Shown: positions 7,827 through 17,298 of the stretch, in pieces | How the letters are laid out: every line of letters starts with the position of its first letter | Numbering within the stretch: the stretch's first letter is position 1 | Source of the DNA: an uncultured Mucilaginibacter sp. | GTDB lineage: Bacteria > Bacteroidota > Bacteroidia > Sphingobacteriales > Sphingobacteriaceae | Direction of reading: 5' to 3' | Assembly (NCBI RefSeq): GCF_937859865.1 | Contig: NZ_CALMAT010000118.1 | Coordinates: forward strand, 1 to 64,000 | DNA: 64,000 nt | Notes under the pieces: generated by a model | Database searches by the model: none | What the model saw: only the letters and a program-made list of their open reading frames with translations | Told to the model about the DNA's origin: nothing | Program-made: the position numbers and the translations under genes

Positions 7827-7921
7827 TGCTTCTTTTATGCCTATAAATTTGGTGTATTAAGCTATTATACAGGTAAAAAAACTACAAAAAGACAATGAAT
7901 TTTATGTGGTAAAAGAAGCAT
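7826..7921. repeat. Inverted pair of 30-bp elements
   Basis: A minus copy (7826-7855; GTGCTTCTTTTA, CCAAATTTATAG on the complement) and a plus copy (7892-7921; GAATTTTATGTGG, TAAAAGAAGCAT) face each other over 36 bases. Confidence 0.75.
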
Positions 7922-8164
7922 GGAAAATATTTGAATAAAATTTAAATTCATTCTTAGTCTTTTGATCTGCAATTTACAATTTGGTTTGCTAAAATTTCGT
8001 CTTCCTGCCGCAAACCGCTTTACCCCTATCCAATTCTACCCATACATTTGAGAACATATTGTATATTTAACCACAAACAACAGCTTTGACTTAGGAAGGA
8101 AAAGATTTAATTTATTGTTTAAAATTGGATGCAATACATTCTAAAACCAAGGCAACAATTGTAC

Positions 8165-8194
8165 ATACTTCTTTTATGCCTACAAAATTAAAAA
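8165..8194 (-). repeat. 30-bp dispersed element (GAAGTAT core)
   Basis: ATACTTCTTTTATGCC followed by TACAAAATTA, a degenerate box 1. Confidence 0.7.
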
Positions 8195-8203
8195 AGATAA
8201 AAC

Positions 8204-8238
8204 ATAAAAAAAGTGCTAATCATACAATCAGCACTTTC
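8204..8238 (-). terminator. Intrinsic terminator of the glycosyltransferase gene
   Basis: On the minus strand AAAGTGCT, a 12-base loop, AGCACTTT and further T residues, 30 bases after the stop codon at 8268. Confidence 0.8.
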
Positions 8239-8267
8239 AAAATTTAAAATATTAAATTATACAAGTA

Positions 8268-9404
8268 TCAACTTGCAATAGAAATTTTGTGTTTGTCTTT
8301 GATTGAATTTTTAATACAAGTCAGCATACTTTCGCAAGTATTGTCCCATGAATTTTTTGCTAAGAAAGCATCAACTTTAGCCAACCATTCTTTTTTGTTT
8401 TTGTTGTTCAGTTCCAACTCAATTGCATCAATAAAATCTTCGGCCGTGTAACCAATATGCACCAATTTATTTTTGGCATAAGGATTAACTACATCGCGGA
8501 TTGCAGTTGATACAACCGGTTTGCCGGCCGATAAATATTCAGGTGTTTTTGTTGGGCTGATAAATTTAGTGGAATCATTCAACATAAACGGGATCAAAGC
8601 TACGTCCCAACCAGATAAATAGGCGGGCAATTGTTCGTAACTTTTTTGCCCTAAATAATGGATGTTTTTATTTTTTGGCAAATGCTCTCGGTTGATTTTT
8701 AAAACCGGTCCAATCAACATAAAATTCCATTCCGGCCTTGCATCTGCAACTGCTTTAATTAAATTAATATCAAACCGCTCATCAATCACCCCATAAAACC
8801 CAAGTTTGATGCCTTCAACTTGTGCCTGGTCTGCCGGCTGTACTTTGTTGGTCCGCGCTTTTACAAAATGGCTTTTATCTATGCTGCTTGGAAAAGGGAA
8901 CATATTGGCATGTTGTTGTTTTTTTGCTTCGTACAAAGACTGTCCGCCGGTAAACACAACATCAGATTTTGCAATCAACCTTTTTTCGAGGTCTTTCAAC
9001 TCTGCCGGTGCATTTTTAAACAAAGAAAGTTCGTCCATACAATCGTAAACGGTTAAAGCAGGGCTTAACTGCTCTGTAAAAGACAAAGCCATAGGTGTAT
9101 AATACCAGAAAAGAAAATCTTCGCTGTCTTCTTTTTCCATAAATTTATCCATCAATTGTTTCATCATTAGCTTTTCTTCAAGCTTAGATAAACCTTTTGG
9201 AATATGTGGCACAACTACCCACAAGTTGGGCAACCGGTTTGATAAATGTAAATACGCGCCATCTGTTGCGTCATGTATGGGTTCTTCTAAAAAATAAGTT
9301 TTAAACATTTCCGAAAACCTGGTTAACAAGTGTTGCGGACGCTGATAAACAAAATCCCATCTTAGATGTGAAAGACAAAGCAGTTTGGCGGGTAATTTTT
9401 TCAT
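8268..9404 (-). CDS. Glycosyltransferase (group 1 / GT4-like)
   Basis: 378 residues from ATG 9404; a longer frame reaches 9509 but starts outside homology with an unlikely N-terminus. It begins MKKLPAKLLCLSHLRWDFVYQRPQHL, the pattern of GT4-like transferases that follow WxxxxQRPQ. The second Rossmann half has LGFYGVIDERFD, LIGPV and SPTKTPEYLSAGKPVVST, the last being the nucleotide-sugar binding EX7E region. It probably builds surface polysaccharide. It stands alone with its own terminator. Confidence 0.82.
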   Translation of the reverse strand: MKKLPAKLLCLSHLRWDFVYQRPQHLLTRFSEMFKTYFLEEPIHDATDGAYLHLSNRLPNLWVVVPHIPKGLSKLEEKLMMKQLMDKFMEKEDSEDFLFWYYTPMALSFTEQLSPALTVYDCMDELSLFKNAPAELKDLEKRLIAKSDVVFTGGQSLYEAKKQQHANMFPFPSSIDKSHFVKARTNKVQPADQAQVEGIKLGFYGVIDERFDINLIKAVADARPEWNFMLIGPVLKINREHLPKNKNIHYLGQKSYEQLPAYLSGWDVALIPFMLNDSTKFISPTKTPEYLSAGKPVVSTAIRDVVNPYAKNKLVHIGYTAEDFIDAIELELNNKNKKEWLAKVDAFLAKNSWDNTCESMLTCIKNSIKDKHKISIAS

Positions 9405-9830
9405 GATGTGTATGGCAATAATTATAAGATTAACATATTTAAAATTCGATTGTTTGATGCCCGGCAAAAAAAATTTACAGGCTGATTTTAACCAACCCAA
9501 ACTACACAAAATGTATGCATTATTAAATATGCAAGTGAACCAGTTTGCGTACTGTTTTTAGCAATGAAAAATTTTTTTTGCGATATTAAAAACGCAAAAA
9601 TTACAGGGTGGAACAATATACAACTTTTTTTTGAATTGTCGTACTTTTAAAGGTTAGATATCTATAAAATTTGGATTTTTACAGCTATCCAATATTTGTA
9701 ATAATTTCAAGACAATTTTCAACGTTGTTTTGAGTTGAAAAAACTTGATTAATTATTTTTGAAGAAAAGAATTAAGTGTTGTGCAAAGGAAAAATTATTG
9801 GATTTATTTTTTCAACTTGTTTAAACAGTT
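9405..9830. other. 426-bp AT-rich spacer between a glycosyltransferase gene and mutS
   Basis: Both flanking genes are on the minus strand; this holds the glycosyltransferase leader. The only pattern is a degenerate 30-bp element at 9549-9578 (GTACTGTTTTTAGC). No ORF or clear promoter was identified. Confidence 0.5.
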
Positions 9831-12449
9831 TTAACTTTTGCCGCCTTTAATCAAACGTTGTATTTCATCCAATTTCATCAAAGCTTCTACCGGTGTAAGC
9901 GTGTTTACATCCAAAGCATTCAACACGTCCCGGATTTTTATCAACACCGGGTCATCTATCGAAAACATTTGCAATTGCATGGCTTGCTTTTGCACTTTTT
10001 TGATGCTCTCTTTGATGTTTTCGCCGCCCGTTCTTTCTGCTTCCAATTTCTTCAAAATCTCTTCGGCACGCAATAAAACTTTCGGCGGCATCCCGGCCAA
10101 TTTGGCCACATGGATTCCAAAACTATGCCCGCTTCCGCCTGGCACCAACTTCCGCAGAAAAATAATTTTTTGCCCGGTTTCTTTTACCGCAACGTTGTAG
10201 TTTTTGATGCGGTAAAAAGAGCTTGCCAATTCGTTCAGTTCGTGGTAATGTGTGGCAAACAAAGTTTTGGCTTTGGCCGAAGGATGGTTGTGTAAAAACT
10301 CGGCTATTGACCAGGCGATGGAAATGCCATCGTAAGTAGAAGTGCCGCGGCCAATTTCATCCAGCAAAACCAAACTGCGGTTAGAAATATTGTTGAGAAT
10401 GCTGGCCGTTTCGTTCATCTCCACCATAAAAGTAGATTCGCCGGAAGTGAGGTTATCCGAAGCGCCAACGCGGGTAAAAATTTTATCCACTAAACCGATG
10501 CGTGCTTCTTTTGCAGGTACAAAACAGCCGATCTGCGCCATCAAAACAATCAAGCCGGTTTGGCGGAGAATAGCAGATTTCCCGGCCATATTTGGGCCGG
10601 TTATCATGATGATTTGCTGACTGTCCGAATCCAAAAAAACATCGTTGGTGATGTATTCTTCGCCCAAAGGCAAATTGCGTTCAATAACCGGATGACGGCC
10701 ACCTTTGATGTCAATTTGCTCATCCAAACTAATTACAGGTTTGCAGTAGCTGTTTTTATGGGCAATTTTTGCGAAACAAAGCAGTACGTCTAATTTGGCC
10801 AGGATTCGCGCATTGAGTTGGATGGGTTTAATGTACGAACTGATGCCATGCAGCAAATCGTTGTACAAACGCGTTTCGATAGCGAAGATTTTTTCTTCGG
10901 CACCCAAAATCTGTTCTTCGTATGCCTTCAGTTCGGGCGTGATGTAGCGTTCGGCGTTCACCAAGGTTTGCTTTCGGATCCAGCCCGACGGGACTTTGTC
11001 TTTATGCGTGTGCGTAACTTCCAGATAATAACCAAAAACGCTGTTAAATGCTACTTTTAACGATGGAATTCCGGTTTCTTCGGCTTCGCGGCGTTGTATT
11101 TCTACCAAAAAATCTTTTCCGCCAAAAGCAATTTTACGCAGGTGGTCCAGTTCTTCGTCCACACCATCAGCAATTACTTCGCCTTTGGCCACTTGAACCG
11201 GCGGTTCCGGACGAAGTTGTTTTTCAATTTTTTCGCGGATCAACTGGCAAGGGTTTAACTGCTCGGCCAATTGCTGCAAAAACAAATTTTCGGTTTGGCC
11301 ACAAATTTTTTGAACTTCTGCCGTGGCCAGCAATGCTCTTTTTAGCTGTATAATTTCGCGCGGATTGGCTTTTTGCAAGGCAATCTTCGAAATCAGCCTT
11401 TCCAAATCGCCAATTTGTTTTACCTGGTGCAAAAGCTGTTCGGCTAATGCTTCTTTTACATGCAAAAAATCAACAACTTCCAGCCGTTCTTTAATCGGTT
11501 TCAATTCTTTCAGCGGCATCAAAATCCATTTCCGCAGCAAACGTGCGCCCATTGGCGAAGCGGTTTGATCGAGCACATGAAAAAGCGTAATGGCATTTTC
11601 GTTGGCCGAATCCAGCAGTTCCAAATTGCGCACCGTAAACCGATCGAGCCACATGTATTTTTGATGTTCGATCCGGCTCAAACCCGAAATATGCTGCAAG
11701 TTGCGGTGCTCCGTTTCGTTGATGTAATACAACGTTACACCGGCTGCAACAATCGCCAAAGGCAAACGGTCAACGCCGAAACCTTTTAAGTTTTTTACTT
11801 CAAAATGCTTGAGTAACGTTTCCGAAGCAAAATCAAACGTAAAAGCCCAATCATCCAACGTATAAGTGTAAAAACCGCTGCCGAAAGTTTCGGCAAATTC
11901 TTTTTGTTTTTGTTTGGAAAAAACCACTTCGTTGGGCCGGTAACTTTGCAGCAACTGGTCAATGTATTCGGCATCGCCCTGCGCAGCCAGAAACTCGCCG
12001 GTAGATATATCGAGCAAAGCCAGCCCGATCAGGTTTTTATCAAAATGCAGTGCGGCCACATAATTGTTGGCTTTTTGATTGAGGATGTTATCGTTGTAAG
12101 AAACGCCGGGCGTAACCAGTTCGGTAACGCCTCTTTTCACAATGGTTTTGGTGGCTTTTGGGTCTTCCAACTGATCGCAAATGGCCACACGCTGCCCGGC
12201 GCGAACTAATTTAGGCAGATAAGTATCTAAAGAATGGTGCGGAAAACCAGCCAGCTCGATGGAAGTGCCCGAACCATTTGCGCGTTTCGTCAAAATTATT
12301 CCCAAAATGCGGGCAGTGGTAACGGCATCTTCGCCAAAAGTTTCATAAAAATCGCCCACCCGAAACAACAGCAATGCGCCCGGATATTTGGCCTTGATTT
12401 GGCCGTGCTGCTGCATTAAAGGTGTTTCTGCCGAAGTTTTCTTTCCCAA
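9831..12449 (-). CDS. mutS: DNA mismatch repair protein MutS
   Basis: 872 residues. Domain I has [11 protein letters not shown] with the mismatch-wedging Phe34-Tyr-Glu36 motif; the ATPase has Walker [28 protein letters not shown], Walker [15 protein letters not shown] and FATHYHEL. It recognises mispairs and recruits MutL. Length and order match MutS1. A 30-bp element copy (11447-11476) lies in the connector region and is read as DFLHVKEAL. Upstream lie two tandem elements. Confidence 0.97.
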   Translation of the reverse strand: MGKKTSAETPLMQQHGQIKAKYPGALLLFRVGDFYETFGEDAVTTARILGIILTKRANGSGTSIELAGFPHHSLDTYLPKLVRAGQRVAICDQLEDPKATKTIVKRGVTELVTPGVSYNDNILNQKANNYVAALHFDKNLIGLALLDISTGEFLAAQGDAEYIDQLLQSYRPNEVVFSKQKQKEFAETFGSGFYTYTLDDWAFTFDFASETLLKHFEVKNLKGFGVDRLPLAIVAAGVTLYYINETEHRNLQHISGLSRIEHQKYMWLDRFTVRNLELLDSANENAITLFHVLDQTASPMGARLLRKWILMPLKELKPIKERLEVVDFLHVKEALAEQLLHQVKQIGDLERLISKIALQKANPREIIQLKRALLATAEVQKICGQTENLFLQQLAEQLNPCQLIREKIEKQLRPEPPVQVAKGEVIADGVDEELDHLRKIAFGGKDFLVEIQRREAEETGIPSLKVAFNSVFGYYLEVTHTHKDKVPSGWIRKQTLVNAERYITPELKAYEEQILGAEEKIFAIETRLYNDLLHGISSYIKPIQLNARILAKLDVLLCFAKIAHKNSYCKPVISLDEQIDIKGGRHPVIERNLPLGEEYITNDVFLDSDSQQIIMITGPNMAGKSAILRQTGLIVLMAQIGCFVPAKEARIGLVDKIFTRVGASDNLTSGESTFMVEMNETASILNNISNRSLVLLDEIGRGTSTYDGISIAWSIAEFLHNHPSAKAKTLFATHYHELNELASSFYRIKNYNVAVKETGQKIIFLRKLVPGGSGHSFGIHVAKLAGMPPKVLLRAEEILKKLEAERTGGENIKESIKKVQKQAMQLQMFSIDDPVLIKIRDVLNALDVNTLTPVEALMKLDEIQRLIKGGKS
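11447..11476 (-). repeat. 30-bp element inside mutS
   Basis: On the coding strand GATTTTTTGCATG then TAAAAGAAGCAT, read in frame as DFLHVKEAL. Both boxes are recognisable. Confidence 0.75.
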
Positions 12450-12502
12450 ATTTCAATCCGATTAAGTTGTAAAGTTAAGCGATGAAAAGGTTTTTACGGC
12501 AG

Positions 12503-12582
12503 ATGTTAAAAAATAGGTGCTAAAAGAAGCATGGCCTGCACCTGGTTTAACCACACCAATTTTTACCCGGTAAAAGAAGCAT
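12503..12582 (+). repeat. Two tandem 30-bp elements in the mutS-galK spacer
   Basis: Direct copies at 12503-12532 (degenerate box 1, core TAAAAGAAGCAT) and 12553-12582 (perfect ACACCAATTTTTA, CCCGG, TAAAAGAAGCAT), 50 bases apart. They lie between divergently transcribed mutS and galK. Confidence 0.85.
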
Positions 12583-12666
12583 CCGATTTTTAAAAAGGAC
12601 AAAACATCAGCCAAGAAAAACAAATTAGCCATAAATTGAATCTATTATAATTATCATATTTGAACC

Positions 12667-13818
12667 ATGAAACCTGACCTTCAACAAAAATTTTCTGAGC
12701 TGTTTGGCCAACCCGCAACGGCTGCTTTTTTTGCGCCCGGACGTGTAAATTTAATCGGCGAACATATTGATTATAACGGCGGCCTGGTTTTGCCTTGTGC
12801 CATCACTTTTGGCACAGATTTGCTGGTTGCCGAAAACAAGGAGGGAATTTTCCGTTTCAGAAGCCTGGATTTTGACGAACAATTGGATATTCCGTTGTTG
12901 GAAGCTTACACCAAAAACGGAGGCGACTGGTTCAACTATCCGCTGGGCGTGATGCAGCAATTTTTAGGGCATAAAAAAAGCATCAAAGGTTTGGATATGC
13001 TGTTTAAAGGAGATGTGCCGGTTGCTTCCGGCCTTTCTTCTTCAGCTTCCATCGAAATTGTTACGGCTTTTGCTTTGAATGAAACTTTTAATTCCGGCTT
13101 TACCAAGTTGGAATTGGCGCAGTTGGGCAAAAAGGTAGAGAACGATTTTATCGGTGTAAACAGCGGCATTATGGACCAGTTTGCGGTTGCTTTTGGCGAA
13201 AAAGAAAAAGCCATTGAACTAAATTGCGATACGCTGAACTACAAAATTGTGGATTGCAAGTTGCAGGATTATGTGCTGGCGATCATCAACACCAACAAAC
13301 CGCGCCAACTATCCGAATCCAAATACAACGAGCGCGTGGCCGAGTGCCAAACGGCTTTAAAAGATCTACAAAAAGAACTCAAAATAGCTAATTTGTGCGC
13401 AATTGATACGGCAACTTTCAACAAATACGAACATTTGATTGAAAATGACGTGGTAAAAAAACGCGCCCGCCACGTAATTGAAGAAAATGACCGGGTAAAA
13501 GAAGCAACACAAGTTTTGGCCAGCGGCGATCTGACCCGTTTTGGCCAGTTGCTTTATGCTTCGCACGCTTCTTTAAAAGATTTGTACGAAGTAACCGGCG
13601 TGGAGCTGGACACGATCGTGGATTTCTGCAAAACGCAGCAAACGGTAGCCGGCGCACGGATGACGGGCGCAGGTTTTGGCGGTTGCGCCATTGCTTTGGT
13701 TAAGCACGATGCTTTTGATGAATTCTCTAAAAACCTCACAAAATTTTATACTGAAAAAGTAGGTTACGAATGTGCCGTTTATAATTCTTTAATCGGCAAT
13801 GGAGTGAAAAGGGTGTGA
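12667..13818 (+). CDS. galK: Galactokinase
   Basis: 383 residues of the GHMP kinase family. FFAPGRVNLIGEHIDYNGG is the galactokinase signature, GLSSSASIEI the ATP-binding glycine-rich motif, and GARMTGAGFGGCAIALV the C-terminal motif 3. It phosphorylates galactose to galactose-1-phosphate in the Leloir pathway. No galT or galE is near. The core of the 30-bp element without its last base occurs at 13494-13506, read VKEA. Confidence 0.95.
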   Translation: MKPDLQQKFSELFGQPATAAFFAPGRVNLIGEHIDYNGGLVLPCAITFGTDLLVAENKEGIFRFRSLDFDEQLDIPLLEAYTKNGGDWFNYPLGVMQQFLGHKKSIKGLDMLFKGDVPVASGLSSSASIEIVTAFALNETFNSGFTKLELAQLGKKVENDFIGVNSGIMDQFAVAFGEKEKAIELNCDTLNYKIVDCKLQDYVLAIINTNKPRQLSESKYNERVAECQTALKDLQKELKIANLCAIDTATFNKYEHLIENDVVKKRARHVIEENDRVKEATQVLASGDLTRFGQLLYASHASLKDLYEVTGVELDTIVDFCKTQQTVAGARMTGAGFGGCAIALVKHDAFDEFSKNLTKFYTEKVGYECAVYNSLIGNGVKRV

Positions 13819-13855
13819 GGGACGGCAATCAGCTTTTAGCGATTAGCCTTCAGCC

Positions 13856-14422
13856 ATGAATGATGAACTAAAACCCATGAACACTCCTTTTACCAAACTC
13901 AAACTGGAAGAATTAGGCCGGGTTGATGTTGAAACTTTTAAAGAACAGGAAAAACTGCCGGTAACGGTTGTGTTGGATAACATCCGAAGTATGCACAATG
14001 TTGGCTCGGTTTTTCGTACTTCGGATGGTTTTGCAGTAGAACAGGTGATACTTTGCGGGATAACGGCACAACCGCCGCACCGCGAAATCGAAAAAACAGC
14101 TTTAGGCGCCACGCAATCCATCAACTGGACTTATTTTAGTGGCATAAAAGAAGCATTGCAGCATTTGCGGAACGAAGGTTACCAAATCATCGCTGTAGAG
14201 CAGGCGGAGAACAGCATCAGCTTAAACCAATTTCAACCCAAAAACAACCAAAAGTACGCTTTGATTTTTGGCAATGAAGTAAACGGCGTAAGCGAAGAAG
14301 CGATGGAAATGATTGATGCCTGCATCGAAATCCCGCAGTTTGGCACCAAGCATTCTTTTAACATTGTGGTTTCGGCCGGCATTGTTTTGTGGGATTTTTT
14401 TGCGAAACTGAATTTACATTAG
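13856..14422 (+). CDS. TrmH/SpoU-family RNA 2'-O-methyltransferase
   Basis: 188 residues; a second ATG at 13877 is an equally good start. VVLDNIRSMHNVGSVFRTSDGF, IFGNEVNGVSEEAM and FNIVVSAGIVLWDF are motifs 1, 2 and 3 of SPOUT methylases with the knotted S-adenosylmethionine site. The target (tRNA or rRNA) is not evident. It follows galK by 37 bases. A full 30-bp element (14127-14156) lies in frame, read as YFSGIKEAL. Confidence 0.9.
   Translation: MNDELKPMNTPFTKLKLEELGRVDVETFKEQEKLPVTVVLDNIRSMHNVGSVFRTSDGFAVEQVILCGITAQPPHREIEKTALGATQSINWTYFSGIKEALQHLRNEGYQIIAVEQAENSISLNQFQPKNNQKYALIFGNEVNGVSEEAMEMIDACIEIPQFGTKHSFNIVVSAGIVLWDFFAKLNLH
14127..14156 (+). repeat. 30-bp element inside the SpoU methylase gene
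   Basis: ACTTATTTTAGTGGCA then TAAAAGAAGCAT; read YFSGIKEAL. Confidence 0.75.
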
Positions 14423-14450
14423 CTTTTTAATTCGCCCATAATTTTTTAGG

Positions 14451-15635
14451 TTACAGGTATTGAAGGATGCGATTGCCTCGGTGCTTTTGTTTATATTTTC
14501 CGTACCACTTGCAAATTGGAAATAAAAACAGCACCACAGCGATCCAGATTAGATAGACAGTTCCTAAATCAACGCCTGTACCTTCTGGCCTGCCGTTACG
14601 GAGCAACCCAAATTTTAGGTTAGTAAAAGTATGTCCCTCCACAAAAACCATCAGCAGCGTTAACAGATGGATGAGGTACAAGTGAAGGACAAAGTAAAAC
14701 AACGGCACCTTACCATAAACGCGAAGAACCTTAACTAACGGATTGTTTTTGCCTTCCGCAAGCCAAAGAACGATAAATAGCACGCTCAACATCAGCAATA
14801 TAAACAGCAACGAAGGCGGATATTTGGTTACGTTGATAAAAGACAGAAAAGTAAACAGCGCATTTTTTTGTACCGACCACGGTAAAGGATCGCCGTAAAA
14901 GTTTAAACCGCGTATCAGGATAAACAGGCAAAAAACGCTTGCTGCTATCTGCAAAAACCTTTTCTTTCGCACCAGTTCTGGCAACTTAAAAATTTGGCCA
15001 AAACTAAAACCCGTTAAAATAACACCGAGCCAGGGCAAAAGCGGATAAGCCGTGATAAAAGCAAAGCCGGGTTTAGGCGTAAAAAGGCTTTGGCGAAAAA
15101 ACACGGCGAAAATAAAATCCAGAACCGGGTTATTTTTGAAAGATACACCCTGCAAAAGGTTATGGCCAAAAATAATCAGGATACCTGCCAGGCCAATAGC
15201 ACGTACGGGCAGTTTTAGCAGCAAAGAAATCACCATTAAACCGAAACCGATGGCAAAAACCACTTCCATAATCACGGTATGTAGTTGTACATCAAACCAA
15301 AGCGCAAAATTGATAACGGTAAGGTCAATGAACATCAGCCATAAACCGCGGCTAAACAAAAACTTTTTCCGGGATGAACCCGGAGAGCTGTTGTAAAATA
15401 AATACGCCGAAACGCCCGATAAAAACACAAAAGTAGGCGCACATAAATGCGTAACCCACCGGGTGAGAAACAAAGCGGCGGTGGTGGTTTGTAAATTAGT
15501 TGGATCTTGGGTGAGTGAAGCAACGTGCATAAAATCACGAACGTGGTCTAAGGCCATCACAATCATTACCAATCCCCTGGCAGCATCAATACTGCTGATA
15601 CGGCTGTTGTTTTCTTTGGTTTGAAGTTCTGTCAT
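14451..15635 (-). CDS. DUF1624 / heparan-alpha-glucosaminide acetyltransferase-like membrane protein
   Basis: 394 residues with about ten hydrophobic segments. The N-terminus RISSIDAARGLVMIVMALDHVRDFMH is the signature of the DUF1624/HGSNAT-type family, with the conserved His in the first loop. APTFVFLSGVSAYLF follows. Such proteins are acyltransferases or are suspected to be; the substrate is unknown. It is divergent from the Rpn-like nuclease gene with an inverted pair of 30-bp elements between them. Confidence 0.8.
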   Translation of the reverse strand: MTELQTKENNSRISSIDAARGLVMIVMALDHVRDFMHVASLTQDPTNLQTTTAALFLTRWVTHLCAPTFVFLSGVSAYLFYNSSPGSSRKKFLFSRGLWLMFIDLTVINFALWFDVQLHTVIMEVVFAIGFGLMVISLLLKLPVRAIGLAGILIIFGHNLLQGVSFKNNPVLDFIFAVFFRQSLFTPKPGFAFITAYPLLPWLGVILTGFSFGQIFKLPELVRKKRFLQIAASVFCLFILIRGLNFYGDPLPWSVQKNALFTFLSFINVTKYPPSLLFILLMLSVLFIVLWLAEGKNNPLVKVLRVYGKVPLFYFVLHLYLIHLLTLLMVFVEGHTFTNLKFGLLRNGRPEGTGVDLGTVYLIWIAVVLFLFPICKWYGKYKQKHRGNRILQYL

Positions 15636-15692
15636 GTGTATTAATTTTGGTTTGTAAAAACAGTTGCAACTTCCTCTGCCTCTTTTTAAGCC

Positions 15693-15785
15693 ATGCTTCT
15701 TTTAGCACATAAAAATTAGTGCCAATTGTACTTTTTGTACTAATATAATGGCCAAGCACCAAATTTATAGGCATAAAAGAAGCAT
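15693..15785. repeat. Inverted pair of 30-bp elements
   Basis: A minus copy (15693-15722; ATGCTTCTTTTAGC, TAAAAATTAGTG) and a plus copy (15756-15785; GCACCAAATTTATAGG, TAAAAGAAGCAT) separated by 33 bases. They sit between divergent genes, so a terminator role is not required. Confidence 0.85.
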
Positions 15786-15891
15786 TATAAATTTTTATGA
15801 TCTAAACCCAAAACAGGCTCTTTACAGGAACCGTTAAACTACTGTTCCGTCTTTTAAAATTTGTAAATTTGCTACCGTTCCATCTTAAAAA

Positions 15892-16764
15892 ATGAAAGCA
15901 AAATACATTAATCCGTTTACCGATTTTGGCTTTAAAAAGATTTTTGGCGAAGAAGCCAGCAAGCCTTTGCTGATTGATTTTTTGAATGCGCTTTTGCCTT
16001 TGCACAACCAAATTGCCAGCCTTTCTTTTAAAAATACCGAACAGCTTGGGCAAACTGATTTGGACCGGAAAGCTATTTACGATATTTATTGCGAAACCGG
16101 TAAAGGCGAGAAATTTATTGTTGAACTGCAAAAGGCCAAGCAAAATTACTTTATCGAGCGCACGGTTTATTACTCTACTTTCCCCATCCGCGAACAGGCC
16201 GAAAAAGGCCAGTGGAACTACAACCTCAACGCAGTTTATTGTATCGGTATCCTGGATTTTACTTTTGATGATTACGAAAATGAATCCGAAAAAAACGAAG
16301 TGGTGCATACCATCAAATTGAAAAACCAGCACGGCAAGGTTTTTTATGACAAGCTGACCTACATTTATTTAGAGATGCCGAACTTTATTAAACCGGAAAA
16401 CGAACTGGCAACACGCTTAGACCAATGGCTGTACTTTATTAAAAACCTGGAAGATTTTCAAAACATACCCGCTATTTTTAAAGACGAAGTATTTGCCCAA
16501 GCCTTTGAAAAAGCCAAATTGGCCAACTTTAAACAAGACGAATTAGACCGGTACGAATACAGCTTGAAAGCCTTTCGGGACAACAAAGCAACTTATGATT
16601 ACGCCATTGAAACAGCGCGTGAAGAAGGAATATCCGAAGGGATAGCAAAAGGCATAAACGAAGGCATTTTAAAAGTTGTAAGATCCTTAAAAGAAAGCGG
16701 GCTGTCTACAGATTTAATTGTAAAAGCAACCGGCCTTTTGGCAGAGGATATTGAAAAACTTTAG
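15892..16764 (+). CDS. Rpn-family / PD-(D/E)XK nuclease family protein
   Basis: 290 residues starting KYINPFTDFGFKKIFGEE, the hallmark of the PDDEXK_2 (Rpn, 'putative transposase') family. The nuclease core follows: AIYDIYCETGKGEKFIVELQKAKQ supplies the Asp and E-x-Q/K residues. Related Rpn proteins promote recA-independent recombination and some act in phage defence. The C-terminus has an EGISEGIAKGINEGI repeat region typical of the family. TAAATTTG at 15864 could be its -7 element. Confidence 0.88.
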   Translation: MKAKYINPFTDFGFKKIFGEEASKPLLIDFLNALLPLHNQIASLSFKNTEQLGQTDLDRKAIYDIYCETGKGEKFIVELQKAKQNYFIERTVYYSTFPIREQAEKGQWNYNLNAVYCIGILDFTFDDYENESEKNEVVHTIKLKNQHGKVFYDKLTYIYLEMPNFIKPENELATRLDQWLYFIKNLEDFQNIPAIFKDEVFAQAFEKAKLANFKQDELDRYEYSLKAFRDNKATYDYAIETAREEGISEGIAKGINEGILKVVRSLKESGLSTDLIVKATGLLAEDIEKL

Positions 16765-16771
16765 TTAACGC

Positions 16772-16801
16772 ATACCGTTTTTTATGCCCTAAAAGAAGCA
16801 T
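16772..16801 (+). repeat. 30-bp dispersed element after the Rpn-like gene
   Basis: ATACCGTTTTTTATGCCC then TAAAAGAAGCAT minus the shared T. It begins 8 bases after the stop codon at 16764. Confidence 0.8.
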
Positions 16802-16833
16802 GCAAAACAGGCACGGCAAAACTTAAACGCTTT

Positions 16834-17231
16834 TTATTTTGCCATCAAATACTTAAACCGTTTAATCACTTCTTTGCCGCAGGTTGCCGTAAATTCCAAA
16901 GTAATCAAATCTTTGTTTTGCGTTGGCGTATAATCCAAACTTAAATCATGGCCGGTGTACCTTTCATCTATCGAGCCGGAAGTGATAACTATTGAACTGC
17001 TATTGGGGAAATATTCCCGTAAAGTATAAACCACCTTGGGCTTGTTTACTTTGCTGATGGTAACATAAAAGGTAATCTTTTGGTTCACCGAAAATTCTTC
17101 TTTAATGCCCGGGTTTGTTAAGGCATTTATCGTTTGCATTCCGCTTACCAAAAATTCACCTGGCTGGTTTTTTTGCAACTGGTTGTGAGTAAACTTATGA
17201 AGCAAAAAAATAAAACTACTTGTTTATTCAT
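16834..17231 (-). pseudogene. Lipoprotein with one-base frameshift at an A7 tract after the lipobox
   Basis: From ATG 17231 the frame reads MNKQVVLFFCFISLLTTSCK, a lipoprotein signal with Cys19 followed by KK. It then runs into TAA at 17145. The 123-residue body (QTINALTNPGIKEEFSVNQ, ending FKYLMAK) is in another frame. Seven A residues (T 17168-17174 on the plus strand) lie right after the Cys codon; eight would join the two frames. The intact paralogue at 19075-19467 has the same layout without the shift. It is a decayed gene, a switchable gene or a sequencing error. Confidence 0.75.
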
Positions 17232-17298
17232 GAGACGAAAATTATTAAATAATGAAAAAATATTAATATGATGTTGACAAAAATTAAAAATAATTTAC

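Larger units (their letters stand above)
7827..8267. other. 441-bp non-coding region with three elements and a terminator
   Basis: Holds an inverted pair of 30-bp elements, a third copy at 8165-8194 and the terminator of the glycosyltransferase gene. The part 7922-8164 shows nothing I can name. Confidence 0.6.

Noticed and set aside
12667-14422. galK and SpoU methylase as a functional operon
   Set aside because: They are close and co-directional, but no pathway link is known and the 37-base gap does not decide it.
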